DNA of 64,000 nucleotides from CBDCTM01 sp965222005. Its GTDB lineage: Bacteria > Bacteroidota > Bacteroidia > Chitinophagales > Saprospiraceae. The stretch is taken from NCBI GenBank assembly GCA_965222005.1, contig OZ244935.1, positions 5,022,001 through 5,086,000 of the forward strand, in the 5' to 3' direction. Numbering within the stretch: position 1 is the first letter of the stretch; each line of letters begins with the position of its first letter. The position numbers and the translations under genes were made by a program. Shown in pieces: positions 45,751 through 54,620 of the stretch. The notes under the pieces were generated by a model, which did no database searches, was not told the DNA's origin, and saw nothing but the letters and a program-made list of their open reading frames with translations.

Positions 45751-45944
45751 TTACCGATCAAATAATCTTTTATCAAATTCAAATAATTCGACGCTCTTAA
45801 TTCTAACTTTTTTAAAATCTTTGTGATTCGGGTTTATTAAGAAATTGTATTCGCCTTGAATTACAGCTGAAGGGACTTTCAATACTAAAAAATCATTCTG
45901 TTTTATGAAATCATTTCCTATTTTCTTTGTACTCGGAATATGAG
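45751..45944 (-). pseudogene. RES-domain toxin remnant
   Basis: The last ~64 codons of a RES-family toxin gene, cut upstream at 45945 by the IS21 end. The visible part (FLVLKVPSAVIQGEYNFLINPNH and FKKVRIKSVELFEFDKRLF) matches the conserved C-terminal half of RES domains, in which VPS(A/V)V and the NPxHxDF motif occur. RES toxins degrade NAD+ and pair with an Xre/MbcA-ParS antitoxin; no such antitoxin remains here. An ORF running 18 codons further belongs to the IS21 end, not to this gene. Confidence 0.75.
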
Positions 45945-46201
45945 TGTAAAATCCGGCCATACTGACCCACCCATTTCGGAGTTGTTGACCCACCCCCAAT
46001 TAGGGCAAATGTTAGTAACATTTCGGTCATACTGACCCACCTAAGCTTGTTAGGAGGAGCCGTCATTCCGGCATATTGACCCCCTTGATTTGTTTTAGGC
46101 GACTGTCATTCCGGCGTACTGACCCGCCTTATATATAGTGGATACTTACGATTAAATAGCCATGTTCGCAGTTTTTTTCAAGCAAAAAAACGGTCAAGAA
46201 C

Positions 46202-47767
46202 ATGGGACAATTTAAACGTATGGATCAAGTAAGAACGATTATTAAAACCTATATCAGCACGAGTTCTCTTCGCGCCACAGCAAGTAGATTACAAGTTTCT
46301 AAAAACACAGTGAAGCATTATGTAAGACTTGGGAAAGCCTTTGATGAAGATCTTGCGCAAGTTCTTTCATTGGACGATTCCGCTTTCACTGCGGTGTTTT
46401 ATCCCTCTAAAAATACAGTGGCTGAACAACGAAAAGAGGCTTTTAAAAGTAAGATTGATGATTGGATAAAAGAATTAAAACGAGTGGGTGTAACTCGCTA
46501 TTTATTGTGGGAGGAGTACATCGAAGAACACCCAGATGGTTATAGTTACACTCAATTTTGTGAACACTTTAAACGCGAGATAGGACGACGAGATTTGACG
46601 ATTAGCTTAGCGCACCAAGCAGGTAATGTCATGCAAGTAGACTTCGCTGGAAAGAAAATGCGATGGGTAGATTTAACTACTGGAGAAGTTCATGAATGCG
46701 AAGTTTTGGTAGCGGTGATGCCACATAGTCAATATACTTTTGCCATCGCACTTCCCTCTCAAAAGGTAGCTGACTTTATTTATGGATTAAATCAAGCGCT
46801 TCTTTTTTTCGGTAAACTACCTCAAGTTATTTTATCCGATAATCTAAAATCATATGTTAGTCGAGCTGATAAATACGAACCTACTTTTAATGAATTATGT
46901 GTACAATTAGCTGCACATTATCAGCTCGATTTAAGTGCCACTCGCGTTGGAAAACCCAAAGATAAAGCGAGTGTAGAAAACATGGTGAATACGGTTTACA
47001 GACGCATTTATGCTCCATTGAGAAACGAGACTTTTCATAGTATAGAGGAGTTAAATGCAGCAATCACAGAGCAGCTAAGCCAACATAATAATAAACCCTA
47101 TCAACAAAAACAAGGTACACGCAAAAGTGTTTTTGAAGCTTTTGAATTGCCTGTAATGAGATCACTCCCTTGTGATCTGTTTGAACTTAAAAAGACCATC
47201 ACACCTCAAGTTAGAAGGAACTATCATGTTTTTCTAGGAGAGGACAAAGCTTTTTACTCTGTCCCTTTTCAATATGCAAAACAACAAGCGACCGTCATTT
47301 ACACCTCAAAAAATGTAGAGGTATATATTGATAATCAACGGGTTGCAACTCACAAGCGAGTTTACTACACCGGGTCACAACAGTACCAGACAAAAATGGA
47401 ACATATGCCTCGGTCGCACAGGGAGTGGAAAAAAGCAAAAGGCTTTGATGCCGCTTATTTTCTTAGTCAGGCTGAGCAAATAGGTCCTGCTACTCGCTGG
47501 GCTATCCAGCATATTCTACTCTCCAGAATCCATGAAGCCCAATCTTATGGTAGCTGCCAAGGTATTTTAGGTTTTGCAAAAAAGTATAATTCTGAACGTT
47601 TGGAGCGAGCTGCTCTTCGTTGCCAAAAAGCAGATAAGGCAAGCTATTACATGATCAAAAATATCTTAGTTCGAAAACTCGACACCGTTGATGATCAACT
47701 TGAATTATTTGACTCACTCACAATAGGGGAACACGAAAATATAAGAGGCCCTGAGGCTTATCAATAG
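46202..47767 (+). CDS. istA: IS21 transposase IstA
   Basis: A 521-residue IS21 transposase. N-terminal HTH is STSSLRATASRLQVSKNTVKHYV, and the DDE domain has MQVDFAGKKMRWVD, VILSDNLKSYV and KPKDKASVENMVNTVYRRI. It is followed by istB after 90 bases; both together mediate cut-and-paste transposition. The gene looks intact. An alternative ATG at 46220 (MDQVRT) exists. Confidence 0.95.
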   Translation: MGQFKRMDQVRTIIKTYISTSSLRATASRLQVSKNTVKHYVRLGKAFDEDLAQVLSLDDSAFTAVFYPSKNTVAEQRKEAFKSKIDDWIKELKRVGVTRYLLWEEYIEEHPDGYSYTQFCEHFKREIGRRDLTISLAHQAGNVMQVDFAGKKMRWVDLTTGEVHECEVLVAVMPHSQYTFAIALPSQKVADFIYGLNQALLFFGKLPQVILSDNLKSYVSRADKYEPTFNELCVQLAAHYQLDLSATRVGKPKDKASVENMVNTVYRRIYAPLRNETFHSIEELNAAITEQLSQHNNKPYQQKQGTRKSVFEAFELPVMRSLPCDLFELKKTITPQVRRNYHVFLGEDKAFYSVPFQYAKQQATVIYTSKNVEVYIDNQRVATHKRVYYTGSQQYQTKMEHMPRSHREWKKAKGFDAAYFLSQAEQIGPATRWAIQHILLSRIHEAQSYGSCQGILGFAKKYNSERLERAALRCQKADKASYYMIKNILVRKLDTVDDQLELFDSLTIGEHENIRGPEAYQ

Positions 47768-47854
47768 GTATCTATTGAACTCAATAACATTTATTTTTTA
47801 ACTACTCCCTTAGATAATATAAAATTATAAAGGGATATAAAACAATCAATAATT

Positions 47855-48589
47855 ATGAAAAACGGATCTCTGGAAATTATGAGAATGCTAAAATTAACAG
47901 GCATGGCGGATGCTTACGAGGCAGCTCTTGGATTACCAATCAACCAGCAAGCAGACGCACATGAAATGATTGCCAATCTGATTGATGCAGAAAAACAGCA
48001 TCGTTGGCACAAGCGAATGAAAATGTTTTTAAGACTCTCCAAACTTCGTTATCAAGCCAACATTCAAGACATCGATTGTTCTAAAACAAGAAATCTCTCC
48101 AAGGAAAAATTAATGCTCCTTGCAGACTGTGCTTACCTCGACCGAGGAGAAAATGTTTTGATTACCGGCGCCACTGGTTGTGGTAAATCATACCTGGCTT
48201 GCGCTTTAGGAAATAACGCTTGTGTCAATGGATACCGAACACTTTACTTTAACATGAATCGATTCACCGAACAGATCGCTTTAGCCAAAACAGACGGCAC
48301 CTTAATCAAGTGGATGGACAGATTAAAAAAAGCTAAACTCATCATCTTTGATGACTTTGGATTACAACCCATCACACATCAGGTAAAGTTAATCTTGTTA
48401 CAGATTTTGGAAGACCGTTACGAAAACGCCGCTACTATTATTTGCTCTCAACTGCCAGTGAGTAAATGGCACCAATATTTTAATGAACCAACTTTGGCAG
48501 ATGCCATCCTTGACCGGATCGTCCCCAAAGCACATCGAATAGAATTAAAAGGAAAAAGTTTAAGGAAACCTATAAATCAACTATCTTAG
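47855..48589 (+). CDS. istB: IS21 helper ATPase IstB
   Basis: A 244-residue DnaC/IstB-type AAA+ ATPase that remodels target DNA for IstA. Walker A GATGCGKSYLACALGNNAC and Walker B KLIIFDDFGLQPI are present, with the arginine region PTLADAILDRIVPKAHR. Intact length. Confidence 0.96.
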   Translation: MKNGSLEIMRMLKLTGMADAYEAALGLPINQQADAHEMIANLIDAEKQHRWHKRMKMFLRLSKLRYQANIQDIDCSKTRNLSKEKLMLLADCAYLDRGENVLITGATGCGKSYLACALGNNACVNGYRTLYFNMNRFTEQIALAKTDGTLIKWMDRLKKAKLIIFDDFGLQPITHQVKLILLQILEDRYENAATIICSQLPVSKWHQYFNEPTLADAILDRIVPKAHRIELKGKSLRKPINQLS

Positions 48590-48664
48590 CATCATTGAAA
48601 TCGTAAGTTATCCACATGGGTCAATGACTCCGAAATGGGTGGGTCAGCAACTCCGGAATTTGCA

Positions 48665-49903
48665 GTTAGTCAAATAGGTGATTGCCTTATTTAACTGCTT
48701 CTTTTTGTTTGTCGATAATTCTGTTTTGTCTCTATTCAACACAAGGTCTTTTATTACCTTTTCAGTTCCTCCTTCCAATATATCTTTTAACACCCCTCTG
48801 ACCCAGCTTGTTCTCAACTTAGAACTTTCTCCAAATATGGCATTGGCACAATCCCAAACGTATTCGCTTACATGGACTATGTCTAAAATGATTCCATCAA
48901 ATTGACCTTCCAGATTATTCTTCTTTATGCTTGCCAGTATTTTATCTTCCAAGCCTATTCCGGCATCTATGGGGATGACGAATCGACTTTGGGAGTTGGT
49001 CATTTTTGATTTTAAATCTTCTATCCCATAATCTATTGCCTTTTGCTGATTGGCTAAAAATGCTCTACGGTGAATTTTAGTGTGCATCTTATTTTCCGTT
49101 TTCTTTTGTTGTGTTGATGCTGGTTCGTCCTCTTGAGCAGCTTCTTTTTGCACTCCCATCAAGCCATCCAATATCTGGTCGGCAGTCCTTTGTTGAGGCG
49201 TAAAAACAGAGGTAACTGACACCGTCGCACTTTGTTTCTTACCCTTTTTCTCCCCTTTGCTTAGCCGCTTTTTGGGATTGGCCTCCTTTTGTTGTACTGC
49301 CTTTATCTTCGGCAATCCTTTACCATCAAAGGTAGTGCTAAAAAACAACGCTTCATCTTCTTGAGCTTCTTCTCGCTCCAACTCATAGTACTGATCAACG
49401 TACTCGCCCAAATGATTGACATTTCTCTCCGAAGATTTTCCACTCAGATTCAAACCTAATAATTTATTCACTATCACTACGCTTTCTTTGTAACTCCCCT
49501 GGGTAGCACTTCCCCCTACCAACTCTTGTAGATTGTACGACCAATAACAACCCTTGGGCAACTGCAAATAATCGTCTATTTTATAAAATTGACCGCGTTG
49601 AGTACTCAAATACGATGGACGATGGATTTGTATCAGACCAAACAAACTGAGGTAGTTCCGCTTCTTTGTCCCTTTACTCCTGTAGCTCTCTCCTGATTCC
49701 AAAATCGGGAGATATTCCTCAACCTTTTTTAACTTTTGCTTGATTATGTAGTTCAATAGCAACAGTCCCAGCTTCAGCAATTCACTTAGTAGGCTTAGTT
49801 CTATTTTATCAATCCCTACATCCTGCTCTACATATTCATCACTTAGGTCAACCAATCTTCCGATTTCTTCTTCTATTTTTTGTATTAGTACTTTTTTGTC
49901 CAT
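48665..49903 (-). pseudogene. ISKra4-like transposase, C-terminus cut by IS21
   Basis: About 410 codons from the ATG at 49903 (frame open further to a TTG at 49969). The N-terminal part has a zinc-knuckle-poor helical region, then FFSTTFDGKGLPKIKA with a first catalytic Asp and FVIPIDAGIGLEDKI, GIILDIVHVSEYVWDCANAIFG. The reading frame ends abruptly at the IS21 end (AITYLTN followed by foreign residues), so the C-terminal part, where the last catalytic Glu should be, is lost. The match to ISKra4 rests on these segments and is moderate. No rest of the gene was found on the other side of the IS21. Confidence 0.65.
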
Positions 49904-50026
49904 ACCTTGAATTAGAGTTTGAGGGTCAGTAAATCTATTTTCTAACTTAAATTTACTAAACTCCTTCAAACTCTTCTCATTTTAGGATTCCTCCAATTTG
50001 TCTCGCACTCAAATAGGCGATACGTC

Positions 50027-50092
50027 ACCTAACAAAGCGTATATGACCATGTGGGCTAATCGCCCACACGGCACATACGCCGACCGTTAGTG
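50027..50092 (+). repeat. attC-like site A4
   Basis: R'' ACCTAAC, core GTTAGTG. Outer arms GCGTATATG-A-CC and GGCACATACGC with one extra base on the left arm, as in attC, and an inner perfect 7-bp stem TGTGGGC/GCCCACA around loop TAATC. Its core matches the R'' of A5 (9 of 10 bases). Confidence 0.9.
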
Positions 50093-50242
50093 GACATAGG
50101 GGAAAATCATCCCGCAGCTTGCCTATTTTTCAAACAGCATCGTGATAAATTGAATATCTGAAAAGGAAAATAACATCCTGATAAGCTTGCCAGCCCGCTT
50201 TATAAATTTATAAAATTGATAACTTGATACCAGCAATAATTC

Positions 50243-50452
50243 TTGAACAGCACGACTGACGGCCTTTTTGATTTTGAGTTGAACTCGAATATGGGTAAAC
50301 TCCTTGAATTGAGTACAACAACTCAAATTCCTGAAAACTACAATTTGCAGACAATTACAATTCAACCAGACCTAATCAAGCTCTTTGACAATCAAGAACT
50401 GAAAGCCTGGCTCAAAAAAGATATCAATAATTATTCAGCTAAATTACTCTGA
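50243..50452 (+). CDS. Short hypothetical cassette ORF
   Basis: Up to 69 codons from a TTG at 50243, or about 53 from the ATG at 50291 (MGKLLELSTTTQIPENYN). AT-rich with a plausible acidic/lysine pattern, and it lies within the A4-A5 cassette, which otherwise has no gene. It could be the C-terminal part of a longer, decayed gene: the region from 50093 to 50242 has no good frame. Not recognised. A minus-strand frame covers the same stretch and may be a shadow. Confidence 0.35.
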   Translation: MNSTTDGLFDFELNSNMGKLLELSTTTQIPENYNLQTITIQPDLIKLFDNQELKAWLKKDINNYSAKLL

Positions 50453-50597
50453 AACAACTGAGGTGACTCATAAAAAATAACACCAAAAATACACATCTTG
50501 AAAAAATTTCATATATTTACAAGAGAACTGATTGAAGAATTTGGTGGCAAAAACATCTGAAAGGAAAACCGGCGCTGAGGCGCCGGAAAGATACGGC

Positions 50598-50665
50598 CAC
50601 TAACAAAGTGCATATGTCAATGCCCTCCTTTCAGTCGGCCACTGCATATGCACCGACCGTTAGCC
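50598..50665 (+). repeat. attC-like site A5
   Basis: R'' CACTAAC, core GTTAGCC. Outer arms GTGCATATG/CATATGCAC. Core GTTAGCCACC is perfectly complementary to the R'' of A6 (GGTGGCTAAC), defining the EAD11-TIR-GTPase cassette. Confidence 0.92.
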
Positions 50666-50693
50666 ACCACCCAAAAAAAGAAAATCAAAAAAC

Positions 50694-52055
50694 ATGAATG
50701 AATTGAAAGAAAAAATTAGGGCTTTGATTGCAAAAGGTAATCTTGATGATGCTTTTGCCCTTATCAATTCAAGCATAACAGATAAAGGATTAAGAGACGA
50801 ACTAACCTTACTCGAATCAAGGTATAATAGAATAAAAACATACAATCTTAGAGGAACATTAACCAGAGATGAAGAATTAATCACTTTAAATCGAATCAAT
50901 GCTTCTTTGTTAAGTATAATTAGTTCTATCGAAGAGGAAGAAGATACGTCTGACAAAAAAGAGAAAGAGCCAGAAGACAGGAAATTAAAATTGTTTGTTT
51001 CGTACTCCCATAGAGATGAAGAATACAGACAGCAATTAGAAACCTCATTGGCACTTTTAAAAAGACAAGAAATAATCGAAACTTGGTCTGATAGAAAGAT
51101 AATGCCAGGTCAGAATTGGAGAGATGAAATATCCAATAATCTTGAAGATGCCGACATCATTTTATTCTTAATTAGTCCTGATTTTATTGCTTCTGATTAT
51201 AGCTATGAAATTGAACTTCAAAGAGCGATAGAAAAACATGATAAACAAGAGTCAGTACTAATTCCGATAATTATTCGACATTCTTCGTGGCTAAATAGTC
51301 CAGTCGGAAATTTTCAAGCATTACCGAGAGAAGGTAAACCAGTATCTTCTTGGAGTGATAAAGACGAGGCATGGTTGAATGTTTATGAAGGAATAAGAAA
51401 TATCTGCCTTGACTTTAAAGGAAAATTGAAACCCAAAAAAGAGGGAATCGAATCTCTAAAAACGCTTAAAAAATTTCAAGTTGGAGTTTTTGGAGAAACA
51501 GGAACAGGGAAATCAACTCTTTGCAATGCTATTCTTGGAGAAGATAGAATGCGGGTAAGTGATATAGTTCCAGTAACAAGAGGAATTGAATCTGCAACAT
51601 TGATTGCTAACTCGAAATTGGCAATTGAGATTTTGGATTACCCCGGAATTGGAGAATCAATAGAGGGCGATAAAAGATACGAGGAATTATACAAAAATGG
51701 TTTTGAAGATTTAGATATGATAATTTGGGTTCTTCGTAGTGATGTCAGGAATTACAGTTTAAGCCAAACTTATTTAGATAAGATAATGAACCTCAACATA
51801 AATAAAAAGAAAGAATTTATCATTGCATTGAGTATGATAGACAGAATGGACATAAGTGGAATTTGGGATGAAGTAAATAATAGTCCAAGCAGAGGACTTT
51901 TGAGCATGATTGAGAGAAAAACAATGTATGTATCGGGAATATTGAAAATTCCACCCGAAAAAATTATTCCCGTATCAGGATTGAAGGGTTATAATATTGA
52001 GAATTTAAAACTAACAATGGTAGAATATTTTGAAAAGAAAGAAGGCGGTGGCTAA
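50694..52055 (+). CDS. EAD11-TIR-GTPase conflict protein
   Basis: A 453-residue three-domain protein in its own cassette. Residues 1-82 look like an effector-associated domain of the EAD11 type: ALIAKGNLDDAF, LTLLESRYNRIK, LTRDEE and NRINASLLSIISSI match the C-terminus of the protein at 58714-60877 position by position. A KEK-rich linker follows. Residues 98-240 are a TIR domain (KLFVSYSHRDEEY, GQNWRDEI, ADIILFLISPDF) with a candidate catalytic glutamate in SYEIELQRA (Glu172 or Glu174), consistent with NAD cleavage. From about 255 comes a small GTPase: Walker A GETGTGKST at 267-275, G3 DYPGIGE at 315-321, and G4 DRMD at 383-386 where NKxD would be usual. No signal or TM segment is seen. The cassette gives it no promoter, and its TAA lies inside the R'' of attC A6. 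A phage-defence role is inference. Confidence 0.85.
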   Translation: MNELKEKIRALIAKGNLDDAFALINSSITDKGLRDELTLLESRYNRIKTYNLRGTLTRDEELITLNRINASLLSIISSIEEEEDTSDKKEKEPEDRKLKLFVSYSHRDEEYRQQLETSLALLKRQEIIETWSDRKIMPGQNWRDEISNNLEDADIILFLISPDFIASDYSYEIELQRAIEKHDKQESVLIPIIIRHSSWLNSPVGNFQALPREGKPVSSWSDKDEAWLNVYEGIRNICLDFKGKLKPKKEGIESLKTLKKFQVGVFGETGTGKSTLCNAILGEDRMRVSDIVPVTRGIESATLIANSKLAIEILDYPGIGESIEGDKRYEELYKNGFEDLDMIIWVLRSDVRNYSLSQTYLDKIMNLNINKKKEFIIALSMIDRMDISGIWDEVNNSPSRGLLSMIERKTMYVSGILKIPPEKIIPVSGLKGYNIENLKLTMVEYFEKKEGGG

Positions 52056-52116
52056 CAAAGGCTAAAATGGCAATATGGGCTATGCGCCCATACTGCATTT
52101 AGCCAGACCGTTAGTA
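52050..52116 (+). repeat. attC-like site A6
   Basis: R'' GGCTAAC overlaps the stop codon of the TIR-GTPase gene; core GTTAGTA. Inner stem TATGGGC/GCCCATA around TATGC. Core GTTAGTATCA matches the R'' of A7 (TGATACTAAC) exactly. Confidence 0.92.
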
Positions 52117-52139
52117 TCAATTAATAAAAACAAAACACA

Positions 52140-52712
52140 ATGAACAAAGAATTCTTAATCTCAAATAAATATAAGTCAAATAATATATATATGCCCTATT
52201 CAATTGTATCGGTGATGATTTTAATAATGATAATATTCTCACCTAATTATATGAATGCTCAAGAAGATAGTATGAAACTTAGGTATAGAACTGTATTATA
52301 TTCAAAAACGTTAATAAACTTAAAGACAGGAAGTGGTTTTTTGTATGAATTAAATGATTCAACTATTTCATTGTCGGCGAACAAAAGGACAAAAGAATTA
52401 ACTGAATATGAAATCAATAATATAGGAGTAATTCATTTATGGGATGACAAAAAAGCAAAGAGAAAAGTTAGAAATGGTATTTTAATTGGAGCAGGAACAG
52501 GACTTTTGATAGGACTATTGGCATCTGAGTTTGCAGAATCTAATAAAGAAAGAGTAAGTTTTAAAATTGTATTTCCTCTTACCGGAATTCTATATGGTGG
52601 TGTCTTTGGTAGATTATTTGGAAGGAAAAAATTAAAAATTCCAATAAATGGGAGTTTAAATTCTTACAACCAGGCTAAAAAAGATTTAAAAGATGTATTA
52701 ATTGGATTTTGA
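52140..52712 (+). CDS. Hypothetical cassette membrane protein
   Basis: A 190-residue protein with a signal-like or first TM segment at about residues 20-38 (YSIVSVMILIMIIFSPNYMNA) and two Gly-rich hydrophobic helices at about 113-130 (GILIGAGTGLLIGLLASEF) and 148-165 (FPLTGILYGGVFGRLFG), reminiscent of glycine-zipper membrane proteins. The middle (YSKTLINLKTGSGFLYEL) is a soluble beta-rich stretch. Not recognised. It sits in the A6-A7 cassette, directly after the TIR-GTPase cassette. Its position next to it may be coincidental. Confidence 0.7.
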   Translation: MNKEFLISNKYKSNNIYMPYSIVSVMILIMIIFSPNYMNAQEDSMKLRYRTVLYSKTLINLKTGSGFLYELNDSTISLSANKRTKELTEYEINNIGVIHLWDDKKAKRKVRNGILIGAGTGLLIGLLASEFAESNKERVSFKIVFPLTGILYGGVFGRLFGRKKLKIPINGSLNSYNQAKKDLKDVLIGF

Positions 52713-52725
52713 GAATAATAACTGA

Positions 52726-52792
52726 TACTAACAAAAGCTAAAACGTCAATAGCTGCTATGCGCAGCTACTGCGTTTAGCCAGACCGTTGGCT
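52726..52792 (+). repeat. attC-like site A7
   Basis: R'' TACTAAC, core GTTGGCT (GTTGGCTACAAC). Inner stem TAGCTGC/GCAGCTA around TATGC. Its core is complementary to the R'' of A8 (TGTAGCCAAC, 10 of 10), so the following interval is one cassette despite two IS insertions. Confidence 0.9.
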
Positions 52793-52799
52793 ACAACCA

Positions 52800-54221
52800 G
52801 GTACGAACAACAGACATAGGTGACAGAGTTCAACAGACATAGGTGACACTTTTAAAAAGGCATAAATTGCATAATAAAATGCTATGCCTTGGAAAAACAA
52901 CACACCTATGGATCAAAAAATTGCTTTTATTCGCGAATGGGAAAGCGGACAATTTTATTTTAATAGCTTGTGCGAAGCTTATTGCATCAGTAGAAAAACT
53001 GGCTATAAAATTATTAATAGATATAAAGAAAATGGTATCCACCATTTAGCTGATCGATCTCGTAAACCTTTAAATAGTCCTGATTCAACTGATCAAAACA
53101 TTATTGATGAAATAAAATTCTGGAGAGGTAAAAAAAATTGGGGTGCTAAAAAAATCAGAATTAAAGTCATTGAAAAATTTGATGAAAATTTAGTCCCCAG
53201 TGTAACTACTATTCACAATATTTTAATCAGACAAGGCTTAGTTACACCCAAAAAGAGAAGAAGAAAAATCGAACCCTCCTACCCCGTTTTCGATCCTCAG
53301 CAATGTAACGAAATTTGGTCCGCTGATTATAAAGGTTCCTTTTTACTCGGTAATAAAAAACGATGCTTTCCTTTGACTATTTGCGATTCCTGTTCTCGAT
53401 TTATTTTCGATATTCAAGGCCAGTATAATGAAAATACCAAAAATGTAATCTCTGTCCTCAAAAAAGTTTTTAAGCAATATGGAAAACCAAAATACTTCCA
53501 TACGGACAATGGGAGTGCTTTTGCGTCCATTCAAAGCCCTGCAGGATACGGATATTTGTCCTACTGGCTTTTGGATCATGGCATCCAACCTGTGTTTTCC
53601 GATCCAGGCAGACCTGACCAAAATGGACGTCACGAGCGTATGCATAAAGATCTTAAAGCTCGTTGCTGTAAACCTCCTGCTCATAATCTCAGAAGTCAGA
53701 ACAGACGAATGAATGCCTTTGTTAAGGAATATAATTTTGAACGACCTCACGAAAAATTAGATATGAAAACGCCCGGTAAAGTTCATCAGTTATCCAATAG
53801 AGAATGGTCTGATAAAATAGCTCCAATAGAATACGATTCCGATTTGATGGTCAAGAAAGTTACTGCAAGTGGAGCCATCAGATGGGGTGCTTACGAATGG
53901 GTGAATATTAGCAGATGTCTCATCGGTAAATATGTCGGAATTAAAAAATTAGGGAATAGAATTTATCAAGTATTCTATAGAAATTATCCTCTGGGATATT
54001 TTAAAGAAGGCGAACAAGTTCAAAAGGGTAAATATCATTTATTAGATTCTGATAAAGATATGAACGGAAGGCGTCGGGGGGGGTAAATTAAAATCGCAGC
54101 AGCCCTGGCTGTTCCGCTACGCTCCACAGCCAGGGCTGCTCTGGAAGAAAAGTATTATATTTATGAATAAAAAGTGTAACCCATGTCTATTGAACTGTGT
54201 GTACGATGTCTGTTGCACCCC
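52800..54221 (+). mobile_element. IS481-family element, copy 2
   Basis: About 1.42 kb, the same element and orientation as copy 1, again directly behind an attC core, with flanking CCAG on both sides as a possible 4-bp target duplication. Hairpin at 54098-54112 and 54126-54140. The G-run at 54076-54083 has eight G. Confidence 0.85.
52884..54086 (+). CDS. IS481-family transposase, copy 2
   Basis: A 400-residue transposase ending NGRRRGG just before the hairpin; this is the likely native length. It differs from copy 1 at a few positions (for example HQKL versus HEKL, IDPI versus IAPI). DDE motifs are as in copy 1. Intact. Confidence 0.92.
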   Translation: MPWKNNTPMDQKIAFIREWESGQFYFNSLCEAYCISRKTGYKIINRYKENGIHHLADRSRKPLNSPDSTDQNIIDEIKFWRGKKNWGAKKIRIKVIEKFDENLVPSVTTIHNILIRQGLVTPKKRRRKIEPSYPVFDPQQCNEIWSADYKGSFLLGNKKRCFPLTICDSCSRFIFDIQGQYNENTKNVISVLKKVFKQYGKPKYFHTDNGSAFASIQSPAGYGYLSYWLLDHGIQPVFSDPGRPDQNGRHERMHKDLKARCCKPPAHNLRSQNRRMNAFVKEYNFERPHEKLDMKTPGKVHQLSNREWSDKIAPIEYDSDLMVKKVTASGAIRWGAYEWVNISRCLIGKYVGIKKLGNRIYQVFYRNYPLGYFKEGEQVQKGKYHLLDSDKDMNGRRRGG

Positions 54222-54326
54222 CCAGAGAAAAAATAATGTAAAAGAACCAATATTCAATTAGAATCGTTAAATTAGCAAAGATAACGAGATAGAAGAAAAA
54301 AAGTTTGCGAATTATACTGTAACTAA

Positions 54327-54620
54327 ATGAAACTGAGCGACAAAAACATATTAAAAATCAATAATTACTTTAAAGACAAACCTGTTTTAAAAGCATACTT
54401 ATTCGGGTCTCAGGTAACAGGAAAAGCTAATAGGGAAAGTGATATTGATATTTTAGTTGAATTGGATTATAGCCAAAGCATAGGTCTTTTATTTATACAA
54501 ATGCAAATTGAACTAGAAGATATGTTGAAAAAGAAGGTAGACCTAGTATCATCGAGAGGCATATCAAAATTCATAAGACCGATTGTAGACAACGAAAAAA
54601 AATTAATCTATGCCAGATAA
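54327..54620 (+). CDS. mntA: MntA-type minimal nucleotidyltransferase antitoxin
   Basis: A 97-residue MNT-fold protein with the full catalytic signature GS-x10-D-x-D: Gly27, Ser28, then Asp39 and Asp41 in ANRESDIDILVEL. In MntA/HepT modules the MNT partner transfers AMP to the tyrosine of the HEPN toxin and neutralises it. Its stop overlaps the HepT start by 11 bases, so translation is coupled. No other promoter is evident; the pair sits in the A7-A8 cassette after an IS481. Confidence 0.92.
   Translation: MKLSDKNILKINNYFKDKPVLKAYLFGSQVTGKANRESDIDILVELDYSQSIGLLFIQMQIELEDMLKKKVDLVSSRGISKFIRPIVDNEKKLIYAR

Larger units (their letters stand above)
45945..48664 (+). mobile_element. IS21-family element
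   Basis: A 2720-bp element with inverted ends TGTAAAATCCGG.../TGCAAATTCCGG... followed on both sides by CTGACCCACCC. The left end has four tandem-spaced copies of the 'TCCGGCnTACTGACCC' type (45952-46130), and the right end has fewer, as is typical of IS21 multiple terminal repeats. It carries istA and istB. Left flank is the RES gene, right flank the ISKra4-like transposase; no target duplication, so flanks were rearranged. Confidence 0.88.

Noticed and set aside
45945..45999. N-terminal 18 codons of the RES-like frame
   Set aside because: They lie within the IS21 end (repeats TCCGG and CTGACCCACCC), so they are not native to the toxin.
50123..50365. 80-codon minus-strand frame in the A4-A5 cassette
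   Set aside because: Overlaps the plus-strand frame, and cassette genes normally run with the attC direction. Its hydrophobic-poor composition gives no support.
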